DNA of 64,000 nucleotides from Allolobophora icterica (lineage: Eukaryota; Annelida; Clitellata; Crassiclitellata; Lumbricidae). The position numbers and the translations under genes are program-made. The stretch is from contig OY744604.1 of assembly GCA_963556255.1 (NCBI GenBank), positions 22,964,236 to 23,028,235 on the forward strand, in the 5' to 3' direction. This document shows, piece by piece, positions 33,920 through 46,215 of the stretch. Below the pieces are notes generated by a model that did no database searches, was not told the origin of the DNA, and was given only the letters and a program-made list of their open reading frames with translations. Numbering within the stretch: position 1 is the first letter of the stretch; each line of letters opens with the position of its first letter.

Positions 33920-36900
33920 GATAACGTCAATAAGTTTAATCATGCAGAGCAATACTGATGACAACAACGAAGTCTAGGTAGATGATGATGATTACGATTG
34001 TTATTTGTTGTTGCTCATGATGATAAAAACATGATAATAAGGTAAAACTGTGGCGTTCGCCGCCCGGACACCTGCCCTGCAGCGCCGGGCGGGTTCCTGT
34101 GGTGACTCCAGCCCACTACCCGTCTGGAGCCACCCGAGTCACTGCCTTGCCTATTGTCACCGTCAAATGGCTTATCTCTGTCCATAGTGACCATTCCTGT
34201 CAGAGGAGGTTCAGGGTTTACCGCTTTACTAAGAGAGGCTACACTGTAGAGCTCGGTCTCGGCATCAGACTCTGCCACTTCCGCGGTCACCGGGTGGGCA
34301 ACGTCCTGAGGATGGCCGTCCTTCAGAACAGGGTTCGATCTTTTACCTGCAGCAGTCTTTGCCTTTCTGTGTACCTTCCTAGTTACGGGCTTTCTCTTCC
34401 TCTCTACCTGGTCTGAACTTTGACGGACCATTCTGCACCTCGTGACTCTTGAACTATCGCCGTTATCATGGAACACCAAACGTTTTCTAAGTTCAGGGAA
34501 CAAGGAGTACTTATGACGAGTCTCTGCGTCATGTAATAGAAGACACGTATCCATCGGGCAACGCGTCTTCTTACTGTCACGTATCTCTAGCTGTGTTTCC
34601 GTGTGTGGCATACCGGCCTCACAATAATGAATTCTGCTTCGAAAGATAACGGGTCTCTATGGCACTCTGATAGTGAAGGTCCTCTCTCTATAACCTTCGC
34701 TATCCACACACAGACCTTTGTTCTGACCTACGCACGAGGGGGCCCAACCTCGCACTTCAATCAGTTCTCAGAGCTGTGTGTTGCGACAAGCAAATATGTT
34801 CTATCTGGATACCCGACTACCCGGACTTTCTCGTATCGTTTACTCTTGGTCTGCGTTAATGTTCCTTTAACCGGGAACTCTCGAACACTTCACCCTGGGA
34901 CTCTGACTAGCTGGGTTTCGCTAGTAAGGCGGACGTGTCTCTTTCGTACCTGGGTACCCGAATACCCGACCCGAATATCTTGGTCTGATCTCTTTCCGGT
35001 TTACACAACCTTTTATCCTCCCACTATTCAGAACTAGTCTGTCTCGAGACCTGAGCAGCAGAGTGGGCCCTTACTCCACTAGCCGTATCTCTTGAACATG
35101 ACTCTCTGAATAAAATAGAGAACGTAACAGTTGTGTCTTTTTCCGGGAGCGCACAGACTCGTAGGCTTCGTTTCTCGGTACTCACACACGATTCTACTAA
35201 TGGTATCTCTGGGTAAATATCAGTAACTTTACCCCGTTATTGCACACAGACCTGTGTAGCTTCCCACCGTGGGAACTTTCCCGAACACCGGAACAGACAA
35301 CGGTCGGATCGTCCGGATGGTCTCCCGGACGGATATTTGCCGGTAAACCGCGGGAGTAACTATGACGCGTAAAACAGCCAAACCCGGATACCGCGTATTT
35401 AGATTCACGGGTTGTTCCCCGATGTTATCGAACAGTTTCAACAAGATCGTTCCGGTACTTCACCGGACGTCACCAGCGTAATGTTTCTCCGCACTTTACC
35501 GATACAGACCTGTGTTTTCTATATCTCTGACAATCGGTCTCTCCCCGAGGTTTACTCAGCCTGCTAAACTTCCACAATCGGGATTCAGACCGGCTCGCGA
35601 TCTAACGGCAGGGTGGGCCCCAAACCTGTCGAATCGCGGTCAATCCAATACCCAAGAGTGATTAGTTTTTGCTGTAACTCGGAATCGCACTGCTCAGCTT
35701 TTATGGACGATACTTTAACTGAGTTATCACCACCGGGTCTTTGCCCGTGTATCTCGGACGGTCAACTGCGGGGCCTTTCCGCGTGTATCTCTGACGGCTA
35801 CCACCGGGTCTTTGCCCGTTTATATCTGACGGTCAACACCGGGTCTTTGCCCGCGTATCTCCGGGTCTTTGCCCGTGTATTTCTAACGGTCAACAGCGGG
35901 GCCTTTCCGCGTGTATCTCTGACGGCTACCACCGGGTCTTTGCCCGTTTATATCTGACGGTCAACACCGGGTCTTTGCCCGCGTATCTCCGGGTCTTTGC
36001 CCGTGTATTTCTGACGGTCAACTGCGGGGCCTTTCCGCGTGTATCTCTGACGGCTACCACCGGGTCTTTGCCCGTTTATATCTGACGGTCAACACCGGAT
36101 CTTTGCCCGCGTATCTCCGGGTCTTTGCCCGTGTATTTCTAACGGTCAACAGCGGGGCCTTTCCGCGTGTATCTCTGACGGCTACCACCGGGTCTTTGCC
36201 CGTTTATATCTGACGGTCAACACCGGGTCTTTGCCCGTGTATCTCCGGGTCTTTGCCCGTGTATCTCTGACTGTCAACAGCGGGGCCTTGCCCGAGGTTT
36301 ATCAGACGGTCCCCAGGAAACTCTTTGCCCCGTACGTTACCGGAACAGACCTGTGAGCTCTCAATCTCTCACGATCGGTCTTTCCCCGAGCTATGCTCAG
36401 CCCGCAAACTACCAACAATCGGGATTCAGACCTTTTCGCGATCTAACGGCAGGGTGGGCCCCAAACCTGTCGGATCGGCGGACTCAATCCTTCACCCGAG
36501 AGAGATCGATTCGGCTGTAACCCGGGATCGCACTGGTTAACTTTTTCTCGGACGCCCTGTCGTCCGTAAATATATTTGCAACTTGCCGGAAACCTGGAAC
36601 TCGCTTTATCACTCGCCGTATACTACCACACGGAGTGCAGTATTTATCGCTAACCAACGACACTAAAGAACCGTATCGCTGTATATGCAGGACGCAGTAA
36701 CGCCGTCCTACAATATAGGCAACGCAGCGTGAGGCAAGCTCTATGAATCCATCTGCATCTATCTGCACGCTATGGTCTCGTACGTAAGACGTTATTCTGG
36801 CCTCCATAGGAAGGCTACATTGATTGGTCTGCATGATTATAAGTTAGTACGTAAACCATATTCATGCCTCCATACTTATATAGTAGGCCATCACCGTCTT

Positions 36901-36940
36901 CTTAAATAGAGGTGTCCAAAATCGAAACATCTACCAACTA
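33920..36940. other. Insert of unknown type between gene 2 and module copy 2
   Basis: About 3 kb that looks unlike its AT-rich surroundings: higher GC from about 34.05 kb, no microsatellites, many short inverted repeats. It includes the 128-bp repeat array and a pair of related blocks near 35.49-35.65 and 36.33-36.49 kb (both with AGGGTGGGCCCCAAACCTGT). A 198-codon minus frame (34015-34611) is rich in Lys, Arg and Ser and matches no family I know. A retroelement or other mobile unit is possible; its borders are unclear. Confidence 0.5.
35735..36305. repeat. 128-bp higher-order tandem repeat of hairpin units
   Basis: The word CAAC(T/A)GCGGGGCC recurs at 35763, 35891, 36019, 36147 and 36275, an exact 128-bp step. 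Each unit holds several CGGGTCTTTGCCCG hairpins and one GCGGGGCCTTTCCGCG. Since 128 is not a multiple of three it is not a coding repeat. Confidence 0.92.
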
Positions 36941-37357
36941 TATTAAGCGGCGCCCTATGTTTAGCCACTAAATATTGGACAGACGGTGTGTTCTCTTATT
37001 GTAATTAATAAATTAAAGCGTTAAAATGGCAAAAATAAAATAAATCACTTATAATTATAATTATTATCGAACAGCTATAAAGCGCCACCCATCGAATAAG
37101 ACGCTAATTAACTAAGACAGTTATTATTATTTGTCTTCGTTCATATATTTTGGCCTGTCCGCCACAAAACTATAATAACTATGTTGATTATAATAATTTC
37201 TCTCGTAACAGCAGTCACGGAATCCTGCTATATACAGTGGTAATGTGGTGCTGTAACAATTTCTAAGGATAGGCGTAGTGAAGAGATTATACTAGAGAAG
37301 ACCAGGTTTGACTCTATGGAAGCTGTTTTAGAGTGACATGCCACAAGGCATGTCACC

Positions 37358-38110
37358 GATCACGTTCATTTATCCATTTGTTATTGTATTCAACAGTAAG
37401 TTTTCTCTTTTCTTCCTCAATGTCCACTCAGCCTTCCACTCCCTAATAGCAGGCTGCCAAAATGTGTGTTGAATAAATATTTGTGCCTTCATGTTTCAAT
37501 GTTTCAATGTAACATACTGCAGTTTGTCAGTGAGTTCGTGAATAAACACGAATATATTATTATTTTATAAACGCAGCTGAAAGTGAAATCGAGACCCAGC
37601 AAAGTTCAACTTCTACCAAAGACAACGAAACGCGACATCCAGATGTTTTGTTATTCATAAATAAGCGTGACCTTATTGATGACATCAAAAAAGCTTATTA
37701 TTCTGCGTCACATTATTATTTCGCTAGAGTGCTAGACAGTTGCCATGGTAATTACTTATTGCACAAGATGACGTAGCGTTCTGTTACGCAAACAGAAGAA
37801 AAATTAAAATTTTCGGGTTACAGGAAAGCATACGAGGTAATAAGGAGACTGATCTGAATTAAGTCAGAGATATTGAGACGTGAAGATGAACAGGTTTTTG
37901 AGTAAAATATTAAGTAAACATATCTTCATTAACTCTTCTTAGTCAACATTGAAATTGTCCAACTGAGCCCTATGCCGGTTGTATTTTGACACTGCATCAA
38001 AATCTTGCGTAGCTAATTGATTTGATGCCGATATTTTATAGAGTGCTGCTTAAAGCAGTCCTTGTAGTATTTAATATAAGTGACCTTCGTATAACTGAAG
38101 GACACCAGTT
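37358..38110 (+). promoter_or_regulatory. Upstream module copy 2, orphan
   Basis: Matches copies 1, 3 and 4, with GCGTCA at 37705-37710, CCATGG and TGACGT at 37769-37774. A SINE-like repeat (about 37420-37570) interrupts its 5' part. Similarity to the gene 2 flank continues to about 38.1 kb and then stops. No first exon follows. Confidence 0.55.
37420..37570 (+). mobile_element. SINE-like repeat inside upstream module copy 2
   Basis: TCCACTCAGCCTTCCACTCC to GTGAATAAACACGAATATAT, the same order as 7045-7230. Module copies 3 and 4 run through this point without it. Confidence 0.55.
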
Positions 38111-38369
38111 TCATATTACTACGATTTTGTAGAAAGTTTATTTTATGCTTAGCAGTACACGTTTACATTATGGCTAATTTCATTATGTGGGACAGATATG
38201 TCCCATTTTCCGTTAGGCAGTGAATGTACATTTTTGTAGCAGTCTTGAAAATTGTTGGACAATGTTGGTTAAATATCAAATTGTGATCATTTACCATGTA
38301 GCGACGAATTTAATTGCGCAGTTATGATAGCTAGTTAGTGAGGATCGATGAAATTGTACTTTTCTTTTT

Positions 38370-38456
38370 GATCAGGCCTGGCTTGGGAGTGCCTCCGAGT
38401 AGAGCCCTTGAAGAGGCGCTATATAAATTCCATGATTGATTGATTGATTGATTGAA
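38370..38456 (+). mobile_element. SINE/LINE 3' tail fragment
   Basis: TGGGAGTGCCTCCGAGTAGA then GAAGAGGCGCTATATAAATT and (GATT)n. The same tail closes the SINE at 44643 and fragments at 14480 and 56725. Confidence 0.5.
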
Positions 38457-38857
38457 ACAGTTACGGTCACTTTGCAAAACCAGAGCAGCACCAGATGTGT
38501 TGACCGATTATCTTTGCCCCTCTTGTAACAAAGCTTGCAGCTCTTCTTGTCGGGCATGATGTGAGGCAAATGATCATTGTATCACTGCTGGAGAAGCCTT
38601 TCTCTTGATGGCTCCAGTCGGAAAAGTATTCTTTCTTGAAGAATATGTACCTATGATAACAACCTTCTCAACGGAACCATTCTGACGTCTGTCTGTAGGG
38701 TACTGTAGCCTACTAACGGATGGTTAGGAATTGGATATGAGATGGGCAATCTTTGGGTCCATCCACTTCAAATATGTTATCTTCTTGTCCGTTGTTTGGA
38801 GGGACTGAATGTCTCCTCATTTCATATCTTTGTCCAACTTATCTTCCGGCAAACCAA

Positions 38858-39396
38858 CAGTGATGGGCACTAAACAATTTTTTTTTAGTTAAACTAAAAC
38901 TATTTTCCAACTAAAAAAAATAGTTTAACTAAAGTTGGCAACTGATTTTGGAAATTAGTTAACTAAACTAAAAAAAGTAGTTAAACTTTTTCCAACTTTT
39001 TTCCAACTTTTTACGACAAACATTTTTTACAATAAAAGACGTTAAGTGAACTGTAATAATGCAAAGCGTCAATGACAATTTCACCTTCAAACTATGCAAC
39101 ATGTACTGTTCTGGCATACAGTTACATGTGTACTGTAAGTAGTGTATGAATTTGAAAATGCTAAAACCATGCAGTGTTAAAATGTTTTTTTGCTGACAGG
39201 GTTCAATGTTCACTGTGGAAAAATAGTTGCATATTGGTGATTTTTTTAGTTAAACTTTTTAGTTAGCAACTAAAAAAATTTAGTTAAACTATGGTTTTAA
39301 CAAAAATATTTTTTTAAGTTAAACTTCTTCCTTAACTAAATTTTTTTAGTTAAACTAAAAGTTAGCAACTTTTTAGTTAACTATTGCCCATCACTG
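38858..39396. mobile_element. hAT-type MITE, AGTTAACTA-rich, copy B
   Basis: Starts CAGTGATGGGCA and ends TGCCCATCACTG. The target duplication CAAACCAA is perfect on both sides. The interior is nearly the same as copy A in the same orientation. Confidence 0.9.
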
Positions 39397-39689
39397 CAAA
39401 CCAATTCAATTTTTTCTGACATTTTCCGTACCTTCTAATCCGTGACTATGCACTATTAGTATGCAGTATGTCAGGCAAGTGGGGCGAAGTGAAAAAGTTG
39501 TCCATGAAAATACAAGAACCAGTTCAGATCAAACTGTGGATTACGTCGTTTTTCCCCAAGCAATCTTCTAACTATAAGCATGTTGTTTAATGCCAATAGC
39601 GTTTTGGCCATGATTGTCTCGGTTCGGCAGCTGTTTGTATAATGATCATTGACTCACCTTTGTACTGTAACTGCCTGCAGTGTGACAGA

Positions 39690-39731
39690 GGGAGAATAAT
39701 AATAATAATAAAAATTAAAATTTAAAAAAAA

Positions 39732-39764
<33 letters not shown>

Positions 39765-39799
39765 TATAATTATAATAATAATAATAATTATTATTATTA

Positions 39800-39830
<31 letters not shown>

Positions 39831-39912
39831 AATAATAATAATAATATAATAATAATAATACTAATAATACTACTACTAATAATAATATTATTATTATTAA
39901 TATTAATAATAA
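39690..39912. repeat. (AAT)n/(ATT)n tract
   Basis: Alternating AAT and ATT blocks able to fold back, located before the orphan terminal exon unit. Confidence 0.93.
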
Positions 39913-40172
39913 TTCTTACATTAACTTTATTCGCTCCACACATTCTGTTTGAAACATCGTTTAATGATCATTATAATAACAATAACAATGATGATCATTC
40001 TCGTTACTATAATGATAGCGCACTTTAGCATCATTTAGAAACGCCTCTGGGTAATTTCTGTTTCAAATGTGCAATATAAAAATTCCGGATAAATATTGAA
40101 ATTACAATGGCATGAGTTATGTTTTAATGAGTAAGTTAATCCAGAATTCTTTTTGCTATGATTTGTTTTCAG

Positions 40173-40276
40173 CTTGGACCTTATCGATCCGGAGGTTTTA
40201 CGTTGAGAAAATGTACGCTAAAGCCATCGACTCCCTGTATGTTGAGAAAGACAGCATAAATACTCATATTGTTTAG
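40173..40276 (+). pseudogene. Orphan copy of the ACSBG terminal exon
   Basis: After TGTTTTCAG the sequence repeats the gene 2 terminal exon: TWTLSIRRFYVEKMYAKAI, then DSLYVEK. One base is missing at the old TGA, so the frame runs on to a TAG at 40274-40276. The intron before it (from about 39.92 kb) and about 470 bp after it also copy the gene 2 flanks. No other coding exon lies near, so this is the remnant of a lost duplicate unit. It could act as an alternative last exon of gene 2, though that seems unlikely. Confidence 0.85.
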
Positions 40277-40934
40277 ACATTAGTGCTTGGAGTGAGAATT
40301 AACTATCATGTACTACGCTTAGCTCTGCTTACGAATGCGATAATTATTGGAACACGCTGAGTCAGAATTATTGTCTTCAGTGGACAAACTCTAGCCTCTA
40401 ATCACGGAAAGTGTGTGAGCTTTGTGTATCATGTTGTCGTATTGAGTAATTCTAATGTCGCGGTTTATATGACTCAGCCTATAATTATATCTGTTAATCC
40501 GCTACCATGGTAGCCGTCATATTTTCCTTGGTTTACCGAATAGTCTCATAACATACAAGAATAATTCCACTCTGCAGTAATCCGTTCACATCGGTCTACG
40601 CTAAAGGTATTCAAATTGGAATTGAATCAGCGTACCTGCAATTTCTAGTGGACTTGTCGTGTCGTGCTTGCGATATAATATTGTGCCCACGGAATAGGCC
40701 AGAGCATAGGAAAAACCCATGTTCAACTTAGCTTGGTGTCTAATGTGCCATATACTAGTCCGTTGGCTTATGTAAGGAAACAAAAATTTTGGGGAGAATC
40801 ATGGCAATGATGCTTAAATTCATGATATGATAGCTCTTAAGCAGAAAGATGTTGCCAATTTTTCTTTCATGGCTTACGCCCCTAGCGGACGTTTTAGCAT
40901 GACGTCATATCCTCACCTTAAAACTGCCAATTAG

Positions 40935-41600
40935 TTAGTCAGCTTGGTGTAAAAATTGCCCACTTAATGATAGAAGCATAAAATTTGACACATGGTAAAA
41001 ACATACAATCAAGAGTCATTATAGTTATAGTTAGCTGCCATTGCAGATTTGCCATCTGGCCTCAATGGCAGCCATTTTCCAAAATGGCCGACAGAAAAAT
41101 TTAAATAATTCAGCTTCTACTTCTAGTTCACTTCGTATCATGATCTTGGTGTCTACGCACATATATTTTGTGGACAAAGATTTCAATAGAACTAATTGCA
41201 ATCACTTACCTACAAGAGAAAATCAAATTGTTGTAGCCATCTTGAAGTTAAGGGGACCTGAAAGTGGCAGTCCGTTGCTAAATTTGAACCAATTGCCCAT
41301 TAACTGACAGAAGCGTGAAATTTGGTACATAGTATGAACATGTCCTAACGGAGTTTTGTTTAGCTATAGGGCCATCGCAGATTTGCCATCTGGCCTCAGT
41401 GGCAGCCAATTCCCAAAATGGCAGACCGAAAAAAGAGATTTTTCAATATCTCATTCACTTAGAATCGTGATCTTGGTGTCTATATATACATATTTATTGT
41501 CAAGGATTCCAATAGAACTAATTGCAATTACTTACCTATAAGAGAAGACTAATTGTGGTAGCCATCTTGAAGTTGAGGCGACCTTAAAATTATGATCCAA
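40935..41600. repeat. Tandem pair of a 334-bp unit
   Basis: CATCTGGCCT occurs at 41053 and 41387. Both copies run from a TTGCCCA(C/T)TTAA-like start through GCAGATTTGCCATCTGGCCT to TAGCCATCTTGAAGTT. No coding sense. Confidence 0.8.
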
Positions 41601-41879
41601 ATTTTGATTGTTAAGAGTACAGTATTTTGGGCAAGTATTGCAACGGATCTAACCATTTCTTAAACTTGTTTTTGTGTTCATGTTCATGTGGAAATAAAAC
41701 AAATTATGGTATGTCAGCAATTCAGCATGTGTTTAATGTTCTCATAAATGCACACTGAACAATATTACAGCTAGTCCACATTTCGGAACCAGAGTCCAGA
41801 CACAGTACTGCCCACAGAGTTATATATAACATCATCCACTTAATTCATTGTCACATAGGCCTCCACACAGAGATCAGTA

Positions 41880-42109
41880 AACTGTCGAGCAGCTTTCACA
41901 CATTTACAGCCCTTCTCGCAGCCACATCTGAGCAGTTCAGAATCTGTCGAGAAGCTTTGGCAAATGTTGTCCACAGGGGTCCCCGCAGGCTTAAAAATTG
42001 GACGAACACCCAAAAAATTGAACGCACAACCCTTCCGTCCCCTCCCATCCAACCCGTCCCCTGTCCGCCGCTCGTAGTCATTCACTGAAAATGACTCAGT
42101 GTGACTCAT
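41880..42109 (-). other. Cys-rich reading frame, possible transposon protein tail
   Basis: The minus frame ends with LLRCGCEKGCKCVKAARQF and TDLC, a Cys-rich pattern seen at the end of proteins in some mobile elements. A related stretch with GCAGGCTTGAAAAATTGGAC lies at 56280-56300. No start or upstream domain is visible. Confidence 0.3.
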
Positions 42110-42359
42110 TAGGAAAAAATTAATTTATATAACATATAATGCTTTAACAAGCTGTATTGTCGTTGACCAAAACTATCGATGCGATGCCTATTCCTTGTAT
42201 GGATTTGATTTGGTGAGTGGACGCACGTGCGTCCAGTGCGTCACGCTGCGGGCGCCTCTGGTTGCCCACTTCACTTCCCAGCCTCCTTCAATCGTTTGTT
42301 GTCTGGTACACAATGCCAGACTACACATTGCTGTTCACAATGAGGTCCCGCAACAAAGT

Positions 42360-43360
42360 ATGTGAGCGATCACGTTCGTTTTTTCTCTTCGTTATTGTAC
42401 AAAGCAATAAGTTTTCGCTTCTCTTCCTCTAATTTACACAGCTGAATGTGAAAACGAAACCCAGCAAAGTTCAACTTCTATCAAAGACAAGGAAATTCGA
42501 CATCCTGATGTTCTATTATTTATAAATAACCGTGACCTTATTGATGACACCTAATACAATCTTATTATTCTACGTCACATTATTATTTCGCTAAAGATTC
42601 GCCATGGTATTTATTTATACCCCAAGATGACGTAACGTTCCGTTTCGCAAACAGAAGAAAAATCAATGCTTTTCGGATTTCAGAAAAACAAACGAGGTAA
42701 TATGGATACTGATATCTGTTATGTCGTAAAATATTGAATCGTATAGGCCTAAATGAACAGGTTTTTGAGTAAAATACTTACAGCGTACATGTATATACAT
42801 ATCTTTAATAACACTTATTAGCAAACGCTGCAAATTGGCTTACTGAGTCCTACGCCGGTCGCATATTGGCCTCTGCATCCATAGTTTGCATACATTATCT
42901 CATTGATTTGGTGCTGACATGTTAATGTTATTTAATATAGCCTAGATTTCGTATGCAATGTAATTAAACTGAAAACTGCAGGACAGCAGTTATATATTTC
43001 TACGATTTTATACACAATGTGCTTGTATAATTAAACTGTATAATATGCTCGACCCTGGTTAGTTTGTCGTTTATTTTTAGAGGGCGTATGATATTCTAAC
43101 GGACTAGGGCTGACAACCTACCTTCAAATAGAGAGATTACGAGATATGAAATTACTAGAATGTCATACCTATGGTTACCTCTCAGACTAGGTTAAGAGTC
43201 TGCTGCTCTCTTTTCTTTTTCTTTCTTCTTCTTCTCCTTCTTCTTCTTTTTCTTCTTCTACTCCTCCTCCTCTTCCTATTCTTCATTATTGAGCTGTAGA
43301 TCGTTAGCCACCTGCGTTGCCAGTTCAAATGGTTCCATGCCCAGGATATATATTCATGCA
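42360..43360 (+). promoter_or_regulatory. Upstream module copy 3, orphan
   Basis: Carries TACGTCA at 42571-42577, CCATGG and TGACGTAA at 42628-42635. Likeness to the gene 2 flank reappears at 43.30-43.36 kb (a GTTAGCCACCTGCGTT block) and ends shortly before the point where exon 1 would start. A polypyrimidine run (43.20-43.28 kb) sits inside. Confidence 0.5.
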
Positions 43361-43419
43361 TAGTTGTATACGTATATGTATATATATAATATATTTATCA
43401 TCTGCGCATCATCTACTTG

Positions 43420-43620
43420 GTATATAGGGGGCCTTTCCTAGCGGGACCCTGGTCCTTTTAGGGCCTCCTATTGACCCACCTTCTGTTTGGTATAGCCTTG
43501 TCGCCTCCATCTACATCTTATTACCTCAAACATTTCACATTATAGCGGCTATTTAATAATAGTGTCATATGTTTCTTTGTGGATCAATAAAAGCATCAGT
43601 ATCAGTATATACAATTTATT
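43420..43620 (+). other. Possible retroelement 3' tail
   Basis: GGATCAATAAAAGCATCAGT followed by ATCAGTAT resembles the end of a retrotransposed copy. No coding sequence is attached. The rest of 43.36-44.64 kb holds only the possible MITE at 43859. Confidence 0.3.
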
Positions 43621-43858
43621 TAATTATTTAATATATATGCATATGTATATTTAATTATACGGATTACAGTCCGTTGCAGTCCAGCAACCAGATAGTGAAC
43701 TCCAACCAGAAACTGTAACAATGGACCCTTGAACTTGAGCAATACTCGTTAACAATAAAACATCGCCCTGGACGGTAGAACCTGTTGCCAGATGATTTGA
43801 GTCGGCCGTCGACGTAGGCCTAATCCTATTATATTGCTGGACAATATTGGACTGTAGC

Positions 43859-44130
43859 CAGGGCTGAAAGTGAGCCGGGTCTGTCCGGGTCTGTCCGGGT
43901 CTGCGACCCGGCATTCATTATCGCGACCTGTCTTTGCCGGGTCTTAGCCGGGTCGCATGTTTAGGCATTTATGCATTTATTACATATATAATAAGTATCA
44001 AACATAACAGAAAACGTAGTTTCAAACAGATAAATTTGCCATTAGCACCAACGGGGGCCTGGAGCCCAGACCCCGCGCTCCCGCGCTCGCCATGAGACCC
44101 GGCTACTTTTTCAAACCACTTTCAGCACTG
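43859..44130. mobile_element. Possible hAT-type MITE
   Basis: Starts CAGGGCTGAAAGTG and ends CACTTTCAGCACTG, inverted with one mismatch. GCCGGGTC words lie near both ends. The target duplication is not convincing. Confidence 0.5.
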
Positions 44131-44642
44131 ACTAGCTTAGAACACTGGGCGCTGATAGGGCGCTGATAGTAATCGTATCGATTTCATTCTAGTTTGCGCT
44201 CTGTTTGTATATTCGTGAACATTTCATTAGTAGCTGTAAAGGGTGGGAATGTTGTAATTTGTTAGTAAGATAGACAACAACATGTTTTGCTTTGAAAAGT
44301 GTTGCCCATCGACAGCCTTTTCCTCCATAATTTCATATATGTCACCATGACATCTTTCCATGTGAGTCTGCAAAAATGCAGCCACCGCTGATAAATAGGT
44401 AGAAACTTTATCAAGCTTCTTGCACGACAGTCCTGCGAATAACAACTGCGATTAATATTATTTATTATAATAATGGCTTTTTCAATGATCTACGCTCTGT
44501 AGAAACTAAAGACGCCATAAATAATTTTTTTAAAAATTTGTAGTCTCGTCAGGTCCTTTAACAATCATCCAAATCCCACAGAATAGTTCGTTATAAAAAT
44601 GTGGCTCTCTTTTCTTCAAGTCTTCCATCAAGCAACATATTC

Positions 44643-44892
44643 TGGGGCGTGGTGGCTCAGTGGTAAGTTCGGCGCCTTGTGACCGGTGGGTTGCAGGTTC
44701 GAATCCCACTCTAGGCTCTGCGTACGGACCTTGGGCAAGTCCTTCACTCGCAATTGCTCGTGGCGCTTTGGCGTGAAAATTCCGGCACAGTATCAAATGC
44801 TGTAGTCGGGAGCGCCTCTGAGTAGTAGTAGACTTCGAGAGGCGCTATAGAAATATCCGGAATAAATAAATAAATAAATAAATAAATAAATG
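44643..44892 (+). mobile_element. tRNA-derived SINE with AGGCGC tail
   Basis: Starts GGGGCGTGGTGGCTCAGTGG (box A) and GCAGGTTCGAATCCCAC (box B) and ends GAGAGGCGCTATAGAAATAT plus (AAAT)n. The gene 2 counterpart near 17380 has no insert. The tRNA acceptor stem does not close, so it is not a tRNA gene. Confidence 0.8.
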
Positions 44893-45205
44893 GCTGTTAT
44901 TGTAATAGTAAGTGCTGATTTGCATAGCACCTTTTCAAGGAAAAATCCTAAGAGGAGCGTCCATGTAAGTATACAAAACAAACATTTCATACAATGGTCT
45001 AGAACCGCTTCCGAAATAAAGGCTTAGGAAGAAGAAGGATCTCACGTCGCAGATAGGGTTACCAGGTGTCCGGTAATGAACCGGACAGTCCGGTATTTAG
45101 ACAATTTGTCCGGTCAGAAATATCAGACATTACCGGACATGGCGGTGTCCGGTAATTTTCGGTAAATAATTATTGTTAACAATAAGGGGGCCTAAGTGTT
45201 GGAAT

Positions 45206-45270
45206 ACATCATTCTCGAAGGACCTCGACATCATAAAATTTATGACGTCCAGGTCCTCCGAGAATGATGT
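45206..45270. other. 65-bp near-perfect palindrome
   Basis: Arms of 32 bases, ACATCATTCTCG... and ...CGAGAATGATGT, pair at 29 positions with almost no loop. It lies inside the 45054-47280 element. It may be a palindromic MITE relic or a hairpin RNA source. Confidence 0.6.
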
Positions 45271-45429
45271 ATGTAATATCTATCGTAAGTTCGTAACAAT
45301 TACATTTATTATTAAATTTTATTTGAAATTTACGATGACAAAATTACGAACTTTACTGTAGGCCCTACTGTCAGTGTAGCCTACAGTGCGCAAGCGTTCG
45401 TTAATTATGATTTACGAGTTAACTCATCA

Positions 45430-46215
45430 TAATTGTAATTGTAATTGTAACCGGACATTTATATATCGCCATTCTGATCAGCGGCGCTCTCGACCCACAT
45501 CAGTGTCAGCACCGGCAAAAAGAAAAGTTTTAATGCGTCCACGGAACTGAAGGGGAGAGAGGACAAGAAGCTCTTCGCAGAGTGACTGGGGAGGACTGTT
45601 CCAGGTTGAAGGACCTTAGGACCCACACAGGCAAAGCTCCTGGATTGGGCCGTGGAAAAGTGCGTACGTGTAACATCCATGAGGCCACGGGCCAAGGATC
45701 GCAAGGAGGTCCTGTCAAGCAAGGAAAAACCAGGGTGCAGAAATTCATTAGGTAAGACGCCCAGTGAGGCGCATGAAGCTGAGGGTTTTGAACTGAATTT
45801 TCTGTTGAGCAGAGAGCCAGTTAAGGGAGTCACGAATAAAGGGAAACCCGCAGAGATGTGGCAAACTTAGGAATATCACCTCTAAGCCGATCAACAGCAT
45901 TAAGAATAGACTAAGTTTGTGCATGTTGGAGAAGGAAATGCCAATGCATGCAGCATTACCAAAGTCATCCCGAGTGCAGATCAAAGCGTGCACCAGTGTG
46001 GTGATAGCATGATCCGAAGGACATCTGCGGGTCGATCGAAGCTGGCGTAGATGAAAAAGCAAGATCGGAATACAACTTAAGGTTAACTTGATCAATGAAG
46101 GAAAGGGTAGGATCGAGGACAATCCCAAGTCAGGAACAGAGGAGGAGAACTGAATGAAGGGATCATGAGATAAAGAGATTCAAAATCAATCTTGCTGTGC
46201 ACAGCGTAAATTGTG
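45430..46215 (-). mobile_element. LINE relic nested in the TIR element
   Basis: Minus-strand frames give FHLRQLRSTRRCPSDHAITT, LVHALICTRDD and THFSTAQSRSFACVGPKVLQ, the C-terminal order of L2/CR1-type LINEs. Frameshifted. Confidence 0.62.

Noticed and set aside
34015..34611. 198-codon minus-strand frame as a host gene
   Set aside because: No recognisable domain, no splice context, and it lies in the unexplained repeat-bearing island. Kept only as part of that feature.
34603..35037. 144-codon plus-strand frame
   Set aside because: No family resemblance, and it overlaps the same island; probably chance openness in GC-richer DNA.
35735..36305. CRISPR array
   Set aside because: Regular spacing, but the whole 128-bp unit is repeated with no unique spacers, and the genome is eukaryotic.
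44644..44720. A tRNA gene
   Set aside because: Box A and box B are good, but the acceptor stem does not close and the unit continues into a SINE body and tail.
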